Below, in pieces: positions 17,516 through 26,372 of a DNA stretch of 64,000 nt. The stretch is from Ferriphaselus amnicola (GTDB taxonomy: Bacteria > Pseudomonadota > Gammaproteobacteria > Burkholderiales > Gallionellaceae), in contig NZ_AP018738.1 of NCBI RefSeq assembly GCF_000974685.2, positions 310,001 to 374,000 on the forward strand. The letters are read 5' to 3'. The position numbers were made by a program, and so were the translations under genes. The notes below the pieces were generated by a model. That model was not told the origin of the DNA. It saw nothing but the letters and a program-made list of their open reading frames with translations, and searched no databases. The first letter of the stretch is position 1. Each line of letters begins with the position of its first letter.

Positions 17516-18301
17516 ATGCGTCTTGATATTTTTGCCCTTCCGCGACTGAGTCGCCGCTTCTTCCCCATCTGGCAGCGGCACTTTCTTGTCTGGCGCAAGA
17601 TCGCGGCGGCATCGGTGATCGGGCATATTGCCGATCCGATGATCTACATGATCGGGCTGGGCTACGGCCTTGGTAGCTTGGTGCCGGAGATGGGTGGCAC
17701 CTCGTACATGCTTTTCCTCGCGGGTGGGACGGTGTGCTACAGCACCATGAACAGCGCCAGCTTCGAAGCACTGTATTCCGGCTTCGCACGGATGCACGAG
17801 CAGCGCACCTGGGAGGCGATCCTCAACACGCCAGTGACGCTAGATGACATCGTGCTATCCGAGATTCTGTGGGCGGCGACTAAGAGTCTGATGGCGGGCT
17901 TGGCGGTGCTCGGCGTGATCTGGTTGTTTGGCCTATCACACACTTGGCTGGCGCTGTGGGTGATCCCGCTGTCGCTGTTGGTGGGGCTGTGCTTCGCTAG
18001 TTTGGGACTCATCATGACCGCGCTTGCTCCCAGCTACGATTTCTTCTTGTATTACTTCACGCTAGTCATCACCCCGATGATGATGCTGTGCGGCGTGTTC
18101 TTTCCCGTGGCGCAACTACCGGAAGTCTTGCAGACGGTTTCCGCCATTCTGCCGCTGTCCCACGCCATCGATCTCGCCCGTCCGCTGCTCAGCGGAACGG
18201 TTCCGGCGCAAGTACAGCTGCACCTCTGGGTGCTGATCACATATACGCTGGCAGGTTACTACACCTCACTGGTGCTTTTCCGGCGACGGCTGGGGCGGTA
18301 A
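17516..18301 (+). CDS. NodJ-like ABC-2 permease
   Basis: This is a 261-residue permease with six hydrophobic segments and the ABC-2 signature region near the C-terminal third (MMLCGVFFPVAQLPEVLQ, then LPLSHAIDLARPLL). It pairs with the ATPase just upstream. ATG at 17516 follows closely on the ATPase stop at 17503. It is the last gene of the long plus-strand run that begins near 12666. Confidence 0.9.
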   Translation: MRLDIFALPRLSRRFFPIWQRHFLVWRKIAAASVIGHIADPMIYMIGLGYGLGSLVPEMGGTSYMLFLAGGTVCYSTMNSASFEALYSGFARMHEQRTWEAILNTPVTLDDIVLSEILWAATKSLMAGLAVLGVIWLFGLSHTWLALWVIPLSLLVGLCFASLGLIMTALAPSYDFFLYYFTLVITPMMMLCGVFFPVAQLPEVLQTVSAILPLSHAIDLARPLLSGTVPAQVQLHLWVLITYTLAGYYTSLVLFRRRLGR

Positions 18302-18402
18302 GCTTTGCTGATGCGACTATGGCGATGGCCTAGCCGTTAGGTATATTGCTTTAGGTAAAGGTGACTGAAACAATGCGCATGTGATTTAGAGGGGCACACA
18401 TC

Positions 18403-18798
18403 ATGAGTCAGACCAAAATTCTCATCATCGAAGATGATCGCCAAGTTGCTGATGCGCTTCAGTTGATGCTCGAGTTTCGTGGCTATGCAGTGGATCAAGC
18501 CAATGATGGTAGTGCAGGATTGCGGGCGATCAAGGCGAGCTCGCCAGATATCATCATCACTGACATGGTGTTGCCGGAGTTGGATGGTATCGGCGTATTA
18601 AAAGCTATCCGTACCGAATATCCAAAGATCCCAGTTCTTGCCATTTCCGGTATGGGGCCGGAACATGGCGACCTGTATCTGAATTTGGCCTCCAAATTGG
18701 GGGCGAATGCCATATTGCGCAAACCGGTGAGAACGGGAGAGCTTCTCGACGCGATCAATCGCTTACTGTCATCCGATCCGTTGCTGGCTGACCACTAA
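18403..18798 (+). CDS. Stand-alone response regulator receiver protein
   Basis: This is a 131-residue CheY-like receiver domain with no output domain. The phospho-acceptor is Asp54 (ITDMVLPE), with acidic residues Glu10-Asp12 and a C-terminal ILRKPVR lysine. No histidine kinase is adjacent. AGAGGGGC lies upstream of ATG 18403. Its stop overlaps tail-to-tail by four bases with the PII-like gene on the other strand. It could act as a phosphate sink or by protein contact; the partner is unknown. Confidence 0.9.
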   Translation: MSQTKILIIEDDRQVADALQLMLEFRGYAVDQANDGSAGLRAIKASSPDIIITDMVLPELDGIGVLKAIRTEYPKIPVLAISGMGPEHGDLYLNLASKLGANAILRKPVRTGELLDAINRLLSSDPLLADH

Positions 18799-19121
18799 TT
18801 CGGTGGCAGCGAGAGGCGGTGAACCTCGCCCACCTCAGTGACCCACAGTAGCCCGTCGCCCTGCTTGCCGCTGTAGGCATGCTGATGGATCAACTTCACG
18901 ATCTCGGTCACATGCTCGTCTGGGGTCACGATCTCCAGTCGAACTTTGTCCGAGAACTCGGTTAGCTCCGCACGCAGTGAATTGTGACGTTCCAATCCCT
19001 GATGGCCGCTGCATCCCTGTACTTTCAGGATGGTCATGCCGGGAAAGCCCGGCAGATTACGGAAAGCATCGCGGATGCGTTCTAGGCGCTTGGGTTGAAT
19101 GATGGCTTTGATCTCTTTCAT
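18795..19121 (-). CDS. PII-like signalling protein linked to metal efflux
   Basis: This is a 108-residue protein of GlnB fold: MKEIKAIIQPKRLERIRDAF matches the PII start and KVRLEIVTPDEHV matches the core after the T-loop. Aligned without gaps to E. coli GlnB, the T-loop has Glu where GlnB has the uridylylated Tyr51, so control by the GlnD encoded at 53680 is unlikely. It lies nine bases after the RND pump gene on the same strand and is almost surely co-transcribed. A group of PII relatives encoded beside Cus/Czc exporters is known, with unsettled function. Nucleotide binding is likely but not shown. Confidence 0.88.
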   Translation of the reverse strand: MKEIKAIIQPKRLERIRDAFRNLPGFPGMTILKVQGCSGHQGLERHNSLRAELTEFSDKVRLEIVTPDEHVTEIVKLIHQHAYSGKQGDGLLWVTEVGEVHRLSLPPN

Positions 19122-19130
19122 GTCTCTCTC

Positions 19131-22100
19131 CTAGGCCTCGACGGGTTTTTCCTCGAACCATTTATACAGCGTGGGCAACACCACCAGCGTGAGCAGGGTG
19201 GACGTGACCAGTCCGCCGATCACTACGATGGCCAGTGGCCGTTGTACTTCCGAACCGGGGCCGGTGGCGAACAGCATGGGGATCAATCCCAGCATGGCCA
19301 CGGTGGCGGTCATCAGCACAGGGCGGAAACGCTGGCGGCATCCTTGCACGATAGCCTCTTCTTGCGACAGCCCATCATCGCGCAGGCTGCGGATGTAGGA
19401 CACCAGCACGACACCGTTGAGCACGGCGATACCCCACAGGGCGATAAAGCCGACCGAGGCAGGCACCGACAGGTATTCGCCGGTGACGAACAGGCCGATC
19501 ACCCCGCCGATGGAGGCGAAGGGCAGCACGGTGATGATGAGCGTGGCGAAGCGCAAACTGCCGAACAGCATGAACAGCAAGAAGAAGATCGCCGCCACCG
19601 TGACCGGGATGATGATCATCAAGTGCCCCATCGCGCGTTCCATGTTCTGGAACTGTCCGCCCCACTCCAGATAATAGCCATCCGGCAGCTTGATCTTGTG
19701 ATCGACAGCTTGTTGCAACTCGGCCACGAAGCTACCAAGGTCGCGGTCCTTTACATTCACGCCGATCACGATGCGGCGCTTGCCACTTTCACGGCTGATC
19801 TGAGCTGGGCCATCGATCACGCGGATGTTGGCGAGATTCTCCAGTGCCACTTGCGCACCATTAGGCGAGGTGACGCGCAGACTGCGAATGGTCGCCACGT
19901 TGTCGCGGAACACGAGCGGCAGACGCACCACGCCACTGAAGCGGCGCTCACCTTCGTAGATCTCGGTGGCCTGCTTGCCGCCGATGGCAGTCTCGATCAC
20001 ATCATGCACATCCGCCACATTCAAGCCGTAGTGGGCGATCGCCTGCCTATCCACCTCGATGGAGAGGTATTGCTGGCCGGTGACGCGCTCCACGCGCAAG
20101 TCTTGCGCACCTTGCACGGTGGAGGCGACCTTGGCGATGGAGTCGGCCTTTTGCTTGAGCAGGTCGAGATCGTCGCCGAACAGTTTGATCGCCACATCGG
20201 AACGCACGCCGGTGACCATCTCGTCCACGCGGTCAGAGATTGGTTGTGCCATCACCACCTGCACGCCGGGCAAGGTGTTCAGCTTGGTGCGGATCGCTTC
20301 GGCGATGTTGTCTTGCGTCCAGCCATCTGGCCACTCGCTGCGCGGTTTGAGGCTGACGATAGGCGTGGATTCGTTCTGCCCTTGCGAGTCGGCAGGACTT
20401 TCGCCACGACCTACACCGGAGATCGCTGACTTCACGCCGGGCACCTGCATCACTAAGCGCATCCCCTCCATCTCCATCTTGATGGACTCTGCCAGCGAGA
20501 TGTTAGGTACGCGGTTGATGCCGGGCACGATGGAGCCTTCCTTCATTTCTGGAATGAAGGCTGAGCCGAGGAAAGGTAGCAGCACCACTGCCGTGACGAA
20601 TGCACCACCGGCAACGAATACGGTCTTTTTGCTGTTTGCCAGCGCCTGATTCAATAGCTTGAGATACGGCTTTTTGAGTAGCGCGACCAAGCGCGTGTCG
20701 TGTTCGTCCTTGCCGATCAGCAGATAAGAGCTGAGTACCGGCGTGAGCGTGAGCGAAAGCACCAGCGAAACGAACAGGGCGATGGCGATGGTGAAGGCCA
20801 GCGGGGCGAACATCTTGCCCTCCATGCCTTGCAGCGTCATCAGCGGAAGGAACACCAGAATGATGATCGACACGCCGAATACTACCGGTGTGCCGACTTC
20901 CGCTGCGGCTTCCATTACCACGCGCGGTCGGCTCACGCCGCTGCCACGTCGTTCAGCCAATCGTTGGAAGGCGTTCTCGACCACCACCACTGAGCCATCG
21001 ACCATTAAGCCGATGGCGATGGTTAAACCACCTAATGACATCAGATTGGCAGACAGGCCATAGTGATTCATCACCATGAACGTAATGAGCGGTGTCAGCA
21101 CCAATGTGGCGACAACGATGAGTGACGAGCGCACGTCGCCAAGGAATAGGAATAGCACCACGACGACCAGAATCACACCTTCGATCAGCGTCTTTACCAC
21201 CGTGTGTAGCGCGGCATCGACTAGCTCGCTGCGGTCATAATAGGGCACGATCTTCAGGCCGCCGGGCAACATACCCTTGTCGTTGATCTCCTGCACACGC
21301 TGTTTTACGCGGCTGACGATCTCCTTGGCGTTGCCCGCACGCATCATCATCACGATGCCGCCGACTGCCTCGGTGTCGCCGTTCTTGATGACTGCGCCGT
21401 AACGCTCTTCTGCACCGATAGTCACCTCGGCGACATCGCGCATCAGTACCGGCACGCCATCTTGCTCTTTGAGTACGATGGCCCGGATGTCGTCCAGTGA
21501 TTTCACCAGCCCGACGCCTCGGATCAGGTATTGCTCGGCGTAGTGCGGTAGCACCCCGCCGCCGGAGTTGGCGTTGTTGCGTGCCAGCGACTGATAGATC
21601 TCTTGCAAGGTCAGGTGGTAGTAGCGCATCCGGTCTGGGTTGACCAGCGCCTGATACTGCTTGATGTAGCCGCCCTGCGAGTTGATCTCGGCTACGCCGG
21701 GGATGCCGCGCAGCAAGGGGCGTACCACCCAGTCCTGAGCGATACGGCGCTCGGTCAGCTCTTCTTTGGTGAGCACTCGCTTACCGTCATCAGCTCGATC
21801 TAGCGTGTACTGATAGACCTCGCCCAGACCGGTAGAAAGCGGGCCCAGCGTTGGGGTCACGCCTTCCGGCATGCGTCCACCCGCTTCGATCAGTCGCTCC
21901 ATCACTAACTGCCGGGCGAAATACACGTCAGTGGCGTCAGTGAACACCAGCGTGATGAGCGACAGGCCGGGCTTGTTCAGTGAGCGCATCTCCTCTATGC
22001 CGGGTAGGCCGGTCATGGCCATCTCCAGCGGTACGGTGACGAAGCGCTCGACCTCTTCCGGCGAACGGCCTTGTGCCACGGTGGCAATCTGTACTTGGAC

Positions 22101-22232
22101 GTTGGTTACGTCGGGGAAGGCATCGACCGAGAGTTTGCTGGTGGCGTTGAGGCCGAACGCCAGCAAGCACACGGCGACTACGACCAGTACCAAACGCTGC
22201 TTGATCGCAGCGCGAATGATGGCAGTCAGCAT
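19131..22232 (-). CDS. CzcA/CusA-family heavy-metal RND efflux pump
   Basis: This 1033-residue inner-membrane pump has the RND plan: helix 1 at about 12-30, two large periplasmic loops, and twelve membrane segments. The charged helix-4 segment reads MVDGSVVVVENAFQRL, with the Asp and Glu of the heavy-metal RND proton relay. Full length and intact. It takes metal ions from the periplasm or cytosol and drives them out through the adaptor and channel encoded upstream in the operon. The exact metal (Co/Zn/Cd, Ni, or Cu/Ag) is not decided by the sequence. Confidence 0.93.
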   Translation of the reverse strand: MLTAIIRAAIKQRLVLVVVAVCLLAFGLNATSKLSVDAFPDVTNVQVQIATVAQGRSPEEVERFVTVPLEMAMTGLPGIEEMRSLNKPGLSLITLVFTDATDVYFARQLVMERLIEAGGRMPEGVTPTLGPLSTGLGEVYQYTLDRADDGKRVLTKEELTERRIAQDWVVRPLLRGIPGVAEINSQGGYIKQYQALVNPDRMRYYHLTLQEIYQSLARNNANSGGGVLPHYAEQYLIRGVGLVKSLDDIRAIVLKEQDGVPVLMRDVAEVTIGAEERYGAVIKNGDTEAVGGIVMMMRAGNAKEIVSRVKQRVQEINDKGMLPGGLKIVPYYDRSELVDAALHTVVKTLIEGVILVVVVLFLFLGDVRSSLIVVATLVLTPLITFMVMNHYGLSANLMSLGGLTIAIGLMVDGSVVVVENAFQRLAERRGSGVSRPRVVMEAAAEVGTPVVFGVSIIILVFLPLMTLQGMEGKMFAPLAFTIAIALFVSLVLSLTLTPVLSSYLLIGKDEHDTRLVALLKKPYLKLLNQALANSKKTVFVAGGAFVTAVVLLPFLGSAFIPEMKEGSIVPGINRVPNISLAESIKMEMEGMRLVMQVPGVKSAISGVGRGESPADSQGQNESTPIVSLKPRSEWPDGWTQDNIAEAIRTKLNTLPGVQVVMAQPISDRVDEMVTGVRSDVAIKLFGDDLDLLKQKADSIAKVASTVQGAQDLRVERVTGQQYLSIEVDRQAIAHYGLNVADVHDVIETAIGGKQATEIYEGERRFSGVVRLPLVFRDNVATIRSLRVTSPNGAQVALENLANIRVIDGPAQISRESGKRRIVIGVNVKDRDLGSFVAELQQAVDHKIKLPDGYYLEWGGQFQNMERAMGHLMIIIPVTVAAIFFLLFMLFGSLRFATLIITVLPFASIGGVIGLFVTGEYLSVPASVGFIALWGIAVLNGVVLVSYIRSLRDDGLSQEEAIVQGCRQRFRPVLMTATVAMLGLIPMLFATGPGSEVQRPLAIVVIGGLVTSTLLTLVVLPTLYKWFEEKPVEA

Positions 22233-22233
22233 A

Positions 22234-23370
22234 TCAGCCCTCCAGTTCTTTGCGGCGACGCTCGTTGTTCAGATGGAAAGCACCTTCGGTAACGATCTTT
22301 TCCCCTTCGAGCAGGCCTTCTAGCACGGGCGCGACCCCAGCGCTCTCTTGGCCCAGTTTCACCTCGCGTAACTGGAAGCGTTGTGCGTCGAGTTGGACGA
22401 AGACGTAGTCGCGATTGTTGTCACGCACCACGGCGACAACCGGCACCATCACCCGCTGATGTGGAGCACCGTGAATCAGCATCGAGGCCAGCATGCCTGG
22501 CTTGAGGGTGTGCTTCGGATTCTCAACATCCATGCGGGCAGTGACCGTGCGGGTGTCAGGTTTGACCGTGTCTGACACGAAGATAAGTTTGCCGTTGATG
22601 CGCTGGTCTTCCAGAGCGGATATCTCGGCTTCGCTGATGTCGCCAGTGTGGATCAGCCCAGCTTGCTGCTCGGGGATCTCGGCCACCAGCCAAACGTGCG
22701 AAAGATCGGCCACGGTGAACAAGGCATCGGCGGGTTGCACCACTTCGCCTTGCGTGACTTTTCGTTCGATGACCACGCCGTCTACCGTGGACGTGACCGA
22801 TGATAGAGAATGCACTGAGCGTGTCGCACCTAACTTGTTGATGTCGCCTTCGGTCATGCCCAGCACCTTGAGTTGGTCTTGCGAAGCATGGCGCTCGGCC
22901 TGTGCCTGCAACAACTCACTCTCGCGTTTTTGCAGCTCAGCCGCGCTGATGACGTCGGACTCGAACAGCAGTTTGGCGCGGCTGACCGCGCGCTGTTGCA
23001 AACCCTCTTGCGACAGTGCTTTGAGATAGGTCAGTTGTGATGCAGAAAGCTCGGTGCTATGCAGGGTGGCGAGCACTTCGCCGCGCCGTACGCGCTGACC
23101 CAGCTCGGCGCGAATGTCGGTCAGTCGTCCGGTCACGGCGGCGCCGATGCGTGCGACGCGTTGTTCATCCACGGCGATACGTGCGGGCACACGCAAGGTT
23201 TCGACCATTTCGCCTTCGCCGACGGCAGCGACGGTCAGGCGCTTGAGTAATTCAGGCGTGGCGGTGACGATGGTGGGATCTTCGGCTACTTTGGTGGGGG
23301 CTTCTTGTTTACCTTGGCACGCGGACAGTAAGACGGCTATCAGCAGGATGGAAATCTTCTTGGACATCAT
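22234..23370 (-). CDS. CzcB/CusB-type periplasmic adaptor lipoprotein
   Basis: This is a 378-residue adaptor whose N-terminus ends in a lipobox (LLSAC, Cys about 18), so it should be a lipoprotein. Barrel-sandwich and beta-barrel segments (GRLTDIRAELGQRVRRGEVL and VDGVVIERKVTQGEVV) flank a helical hairpin (about 105-165). It bridges the RND pump and the TolC-like channel. It is separated from the pump gene by one base and overlaps the channel gene by four, in a tight operon. Confidence 0.92.
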   Translation of the reverse strand: MMSKKISILLIAVLLSACQGKQEAPTKVAEDPTIVTATPELLKRLTVAAVGEGEMVETLRVPARIAVDEQRVARIGAAVTGRLTDIRAELGQRVRRGEVLATLHSTELSASQLTYLKALSQEGLQQRAVSRAKLLFESDVISAAELQKRESELLQAQAERHASQDQLKVLGMTEGDINKLGATRSVHSLSSVTSTVDGVVIERKVTQGEVVQPADALFTVADLSHVWLVAEIPEQQAGLIHTGDISEAEISALEDQRINGKLIFVSDTVKPDTRTVTARMDVENPKHTLKPGMLASMLIHGAPHQRVMVPVVAVVRDNNRDYVFVQLDAQRFQLREVKLGQESAGVAPVLEGLLEGEKIVTEGAFHLNNERRRKELEG

Positions 23371-24629
23371 GGGTGTTCTCCGGCAAGTAGGGTGCCACGC
23401 AGTCGTTCGATATCGACCAGCGCGAATTGCAATTCATAACGGGCGTTCAGGTAGTCCATGCGCGTACTGCGAACAACGCGCTGGGCATCCAAGTAGTCGA
23501 GGATGCCGCGTTCGCCGTAGCGGTAGGCGGCTTCGGCGACTTTGAGCGCGGTCTCTGCGCCTTGCATCAGCCCGGTTTCAAAGATGTACAACTGGCGCTG
23601 AGCGATCTGATACCGGCCGTAGGCTTGGTCTAGCTCGTTCAGTACGTTAAAACGTATGCGTTCTTGCTCGGCTTCGGCGCGCTCGAGATTGGCCTGAGCC
23701 TCGCCGATCGGACCGGCACGCCTATCCCATAAGGGCAACGGTAGCGCCACGCCGATCCGCCACAGGTTGACATCGGGGTGCTGCTCGGCACTCCATTTCA
23801 GCGTGGGTTGTGGGATGCGCAGACTGCGCTCTTGTTCCAATTTTGCGGTGGCGCGCTGAGTCTCGGCAACCGCCGCCTTGAGCAGTGGCTGGTGGGTCAG
23901 CAGCTCTTCGCGCAACGATGCGATTGCGGGCAAGTCCTCAGGCAGCAGTGGTGCAGGAGTGATGTCGAAGGTGTCGCCCAGTGGCGTACCCAGCAAAGCG
24001 CGCAAACGATCTTTGGCCTGCGTGACCTTGATCTCGGCGCTTTGTGCGACATTCTCAGCGGCCAGCATTTCGGCGGTGGCTTTGATCAGCTCATAGCGCG
24101 ATGCTTCACCGACTTCGACCCGGAGTTTTACTCGACTGTGAATTTGTCCTAGCAACGCCCGCGATTCCTCGGCCAGTTGCGACTCACTTTCGCGACGCTG
24201 AATATCAAGGAACGCCTGCTTCACTTGCGCGTACACATTGAGTCGCGCGTCGTCTAAAAGTGCGGAGCCAGAGACGATGCCGGCTTCTGCTGCCCGTTGA
24301 CGTGCGCCGCGTACCGACGGAAGTTCTAGTGGCTGGGAAAATGCCAGCAAACGGTTGCGCCCAGGTTGCGGAGTGGTCGGCATCAAGTGCGACCGACCAG
24401 AGCCGTATTCGATCTCGGGATTGGGGAAGGCGCGCGCGGTATCCAGTGCGGCTACGCTACTGTGCTGTTGGCCGCTGGCAACTCTGAGGGCAGGGCTGTG
24501 TTGCTCTGCCAAAATCAACGCTTCGGGCAGGGTCAACGCCTGCGCATAGACGGGCAGGGCAAATAAGCTCAAAAGCAGGCAGGTTAGCTGAAATGTTTTG
24601 TAACGTATTCTTTGCATAATCGAATCCAT
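23367..24629 (-). CDS. TolC-family outer-membrane channel of the metal efflux system
   Basis: This is a 420-residue outer-membrane factor of CzcC type: signal peptide (about 5-30, cleavage near VYAQA), then two repeated long helical halves (LPEALILAEQHSPALRVASG begins the first). It provides the exit duct for the pump. Two starts are possible, ATG at 24629 or ATG at 24617; neither has a strong ribosome site. It is upstream in the operon and overlaps the adaptor gene by four bases. Confidence 0.9.
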   Translation of the reverse strand: MDSIMQRIRYKTFQLTCLLLSLFALPVYAQALTLPEALILAEQHSPALRVASGQQHSSVAALDTARAFPNPEIEYGSGRSHLMPTTPQPGRNRLLAFSQPLELPSVRGARQRAAEAGIVSGSALLDDARLNVYAQVKQAFLDIQRRESESQLAEESRALLGQIHSRVKLRVEVGEASRYELIKATAEMLAAENVAQSAEIKVTQAKDRLRALLGTPLGDTFDITPAPLLPEDLPAIASLREELLTHQPLLKAAVAETQRATAKLEQERSLRIPQPTLKWSAEQHPDVNLWRIGVALPLPLWDRRAGPIGEAQANLERAEAEQERIRFNVLNELDQAYGRYQIAQRQLYIFETGLMQGAETALKVAEAAYRYGERGILDYLDAQRVVRSTRMDYLNARYELQFALVDIERLRGTLLAGEHP

Positions 24630-24695
24630 AAAAATCCAAGGTGCCGCCTAGGACAGCAGCGCACAACGCCAGTCAGCTTGCGCGTCTATAAGGGA

Positions 24696-25004
24696 TCAGA
24701 CGGATTCGGGCGGCGGGTGATCTGGTGGCGAGGAGCGGCTAGGAATAAAGGCCTGCACTCTATCCTGTAAATGAGGGTCGGCGAGTGAGTCTGAATGAGT
24801 GAAATAAACCCGAGTGAGCGGAACGTCGCGATCCGAAGAGTCGTCGTAGTGGCTGTCGGCATCGAGTGATAGCGCAATGGCGCAAGCATCCTGAGTGCTT
24901 TGCATTTGATGGATTTCTGTGCCGCCCACCCAAAGCGCTAGCAGCACAAGTGCGGCTAGGCAGTAACGAAATAGGGATGATTGCAATAGGGGCATGGCTG
25001 TCAT
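24696..25004 (-). CDS. Small exported protein upstream of the metal efflux genes
   Basis: The frame gives 102 residues (or 99 from the ATG at 24995). One hydrophobic segment near residues 12-28 (YCLAALVLLALWVGG) looks like a signal or anchor, followed by an acidic, His/Asp-containing tail (DADSHYDDSSDRD) and a Pro-rich C-terminus. It lies 66 bases before the channel gene on the same strand. Cupriavidus czc operons also begin with a small exported protein (CzcI), so this may be a positional counterpart; I cannot show homology. Confidence 0.6.
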   Translation of the reverse strand: MTAMPLLQSSLFRYCLAALVLLALWVGGTEIHQMQSTQDACAIALSLDADSHYDDSSDRDVPLTRVYFTHSDSLADPHLQDRVQAFIPSRSSPPDHPPPESV

Positions 25005-25089
25005 TATAACCTATGCGAAAAATAGCTGTTTGCATCTTCGGGAGCGGCAAGAGTTTCGTTTATAATTCAGCCCCTTTTGGAGAATCCCG

Positions 25090-26097
25090 ATGCGCATCGG
25101 CCCTTACCAACTCAAGAACAATCTGATCGTTGCCCCTATGGCGGGGGTGACGGATCGTCCATTTCGCATCCTCTGCAAGAAGATGGGCGCAGGCATGGCG
25201 GTGAGCGAGATGGTGGCGTCTAACTCCTTGTTGTACGGCTCAGAGAAGACCAGGCGCCGTGCCAACCATGAAGGCGAAGTCGATCCGATCTCGGTGCAGA
25301 TCGTCGGGGCTGATCCCAAGATGCTGGCGCAGGCGGCGCGCTTCAACGTCGATAACGGTGCGCAGATCATCGACATCAACATGGGCTGCCCGGCCAAGAA
25401 GATCTGTAATGTGATGGCAGGTTCGGCGTTGTTGCAAAATGAGCCGCTGGTCAAAACCTTACTCGAAGCGGTGGTGGGTGCGGTGGACGTGCCGGTGACG
25501 TTGAAGATACGTACCGGCTGGGATAAAGCCCATCGTAACGCGATCAGTATCGCCAAGATCGCCGAATCCTGCGGCATTCAAGCGCTGGCCATTCATGGCC
25601 GTACTCGCGCTTGTGCTTACACCGGTCATGCCGAATACGACACCATCGCGGCGGTCAAGGCCGAGGTGCGTATCCCTATCATCGCCAATGGCGACATCAC
25701 TACGCCGGAGAAGGCGAAATTCGTACTGGAACACACCGGTGCCGATGCGGTGATGATCGGCCGTGCCGCGCAAGGCCGTCCTTGGCTGTTCCGCGAGATC
25801 GCCCATTTCATGGCGACCGGCGAACATCTACCATCGCCAGCCGTGACCGAGATTCGTGATGTGTTGGTGGCGCATCTGCGCGATTTGTACGAGTTCTATG
25901 GCGAATACAGCGGTACCCGCATCGCCCGCAAGCACATCTCTTGGTACACACGCGGTTTGCCCGGTTCGGCGCATTTCCGTCATCTGATGAACCAGCTGCC
26001 TTCCACGGAAGCGCAAATGGCAGCGGTTTGCGAGTTTTTTGACTTACAACTAGAGCGCGGAGAGCGCCTGCATTACGGGGAGGAGCTGGCAGCATGA
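25090..26097 (+). CDS. dusB: tRNA-dihydrouridine synthase B
   Basis: This is a 335-residue FMN enzyme that reduces specific uridines in tRNA. Family motifs are present: PMAGVTDRPFR near the N-terminus, NMGCPAKKICN with the catalytic Cys, TLKIRTGWD and MIGRAAQGRPWLF. GGAGAATC precedes ATG 25090. The stop overlaps the fis start by four bases, the classic dusB-fis arrangement, so Fis levels are probably set from this promoter. A TATAAT sits at 25061-25066 without a convincing -35. Confidence 0.96.
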   Translation: MRIGPYQLKNNLIVAPMAGVTDRPFRILCKKMGAGMAVSEMVASNSLLYGSEKTRRRANHEGEVDPISVQIVGADPKMLAQAARFNVDNGAQIIDINMGCPAKKICNVMAGSALLQNEPLVKTLLEAVVGAVDVPVTLKIRTGWDKAHRNAISIAKIAESCGIQALAIHGRTRACAYTGHAEYDTIAAVKAEVRIPIIANGDITTPEKAKFVLEHTGADAVMIGRAAQGRPWLFREIAHFMATGEHLPSPAVTEIRDVLVAHLRDLYEFYGEYSGTRIARKHISWYTRGLPGSAHFRHLMNQLPSTEAQMAAVCEFFDLQLERGERLHYGEELAA

Positions 26098-26357
26098 GCG
26101 AAGAATGTGGATGTGGCGTGGTCAGCGAGAATGATATCGCTCGCTACGTGCGAGATTCGGTAAATGAATATTTCCAGGACCTTGAGGGCGAGCAGCCCTC
26201 CAGTTCTATTTATGACATGGTGATCCGCTGTGTCGAAAAACCCCTGATCGAGACGGTGTTGCATCACGCGGGCGGCAATCAGACGCGCACTGCCGAGCTG
26301 CTCGGCATCAACCGCAACACCTTGCGTAAAAAGATCCAAGATTTGAAAATCAAGTAA
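26094..26357 (+). CDS. fis: DNA-binding protein Fis
   Basis: This is an 87-residue nucleoid protein. The C-terminal helix-turn-helix is clear (NQTRTAELLGINRNTLRKKI), and the middle part has the dimerisation helices. Fis bends DNA and adjusts rRNA and growth-phase gene expression. It overlaps dusB by four bases and is followed 15 bases later by purH. The N-terminal 20 residues (SEECGCGVV) are unlike E. coli Fis, as is normal in betaproteobacteria. Confidence 0.95.
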   Translation: MSEECGCGVVSENDIARYVRDSVNEYFQDLEGEQPSSSIYDMVIRCVEKPLIETVLHHAGGNQTRTAELLGINRNTLRKKIQDLKIK

Positions 26358-26372
26358 CCACAGAAAGCAATC

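Noticed and set aside
16589-18301. Nodulation factor export (NodIJ)
   Set aside because: The sequences match the general exporter type, but no nod genes are present; the name would mislead about function.
19095-20429. A 444-codon plus-strand frame over the RND pump gene
   Set aside because: Low-complexity His/Gln/Asp-rich translation typical of a complement frame; the pump gene on the other strand is certain.
25061-25066. TATAAT before dusB as a full promoter
   Set aside because: The -10 is perfect but no -35 with proper spacing was found, so it is only mentioned in the dusB entry.
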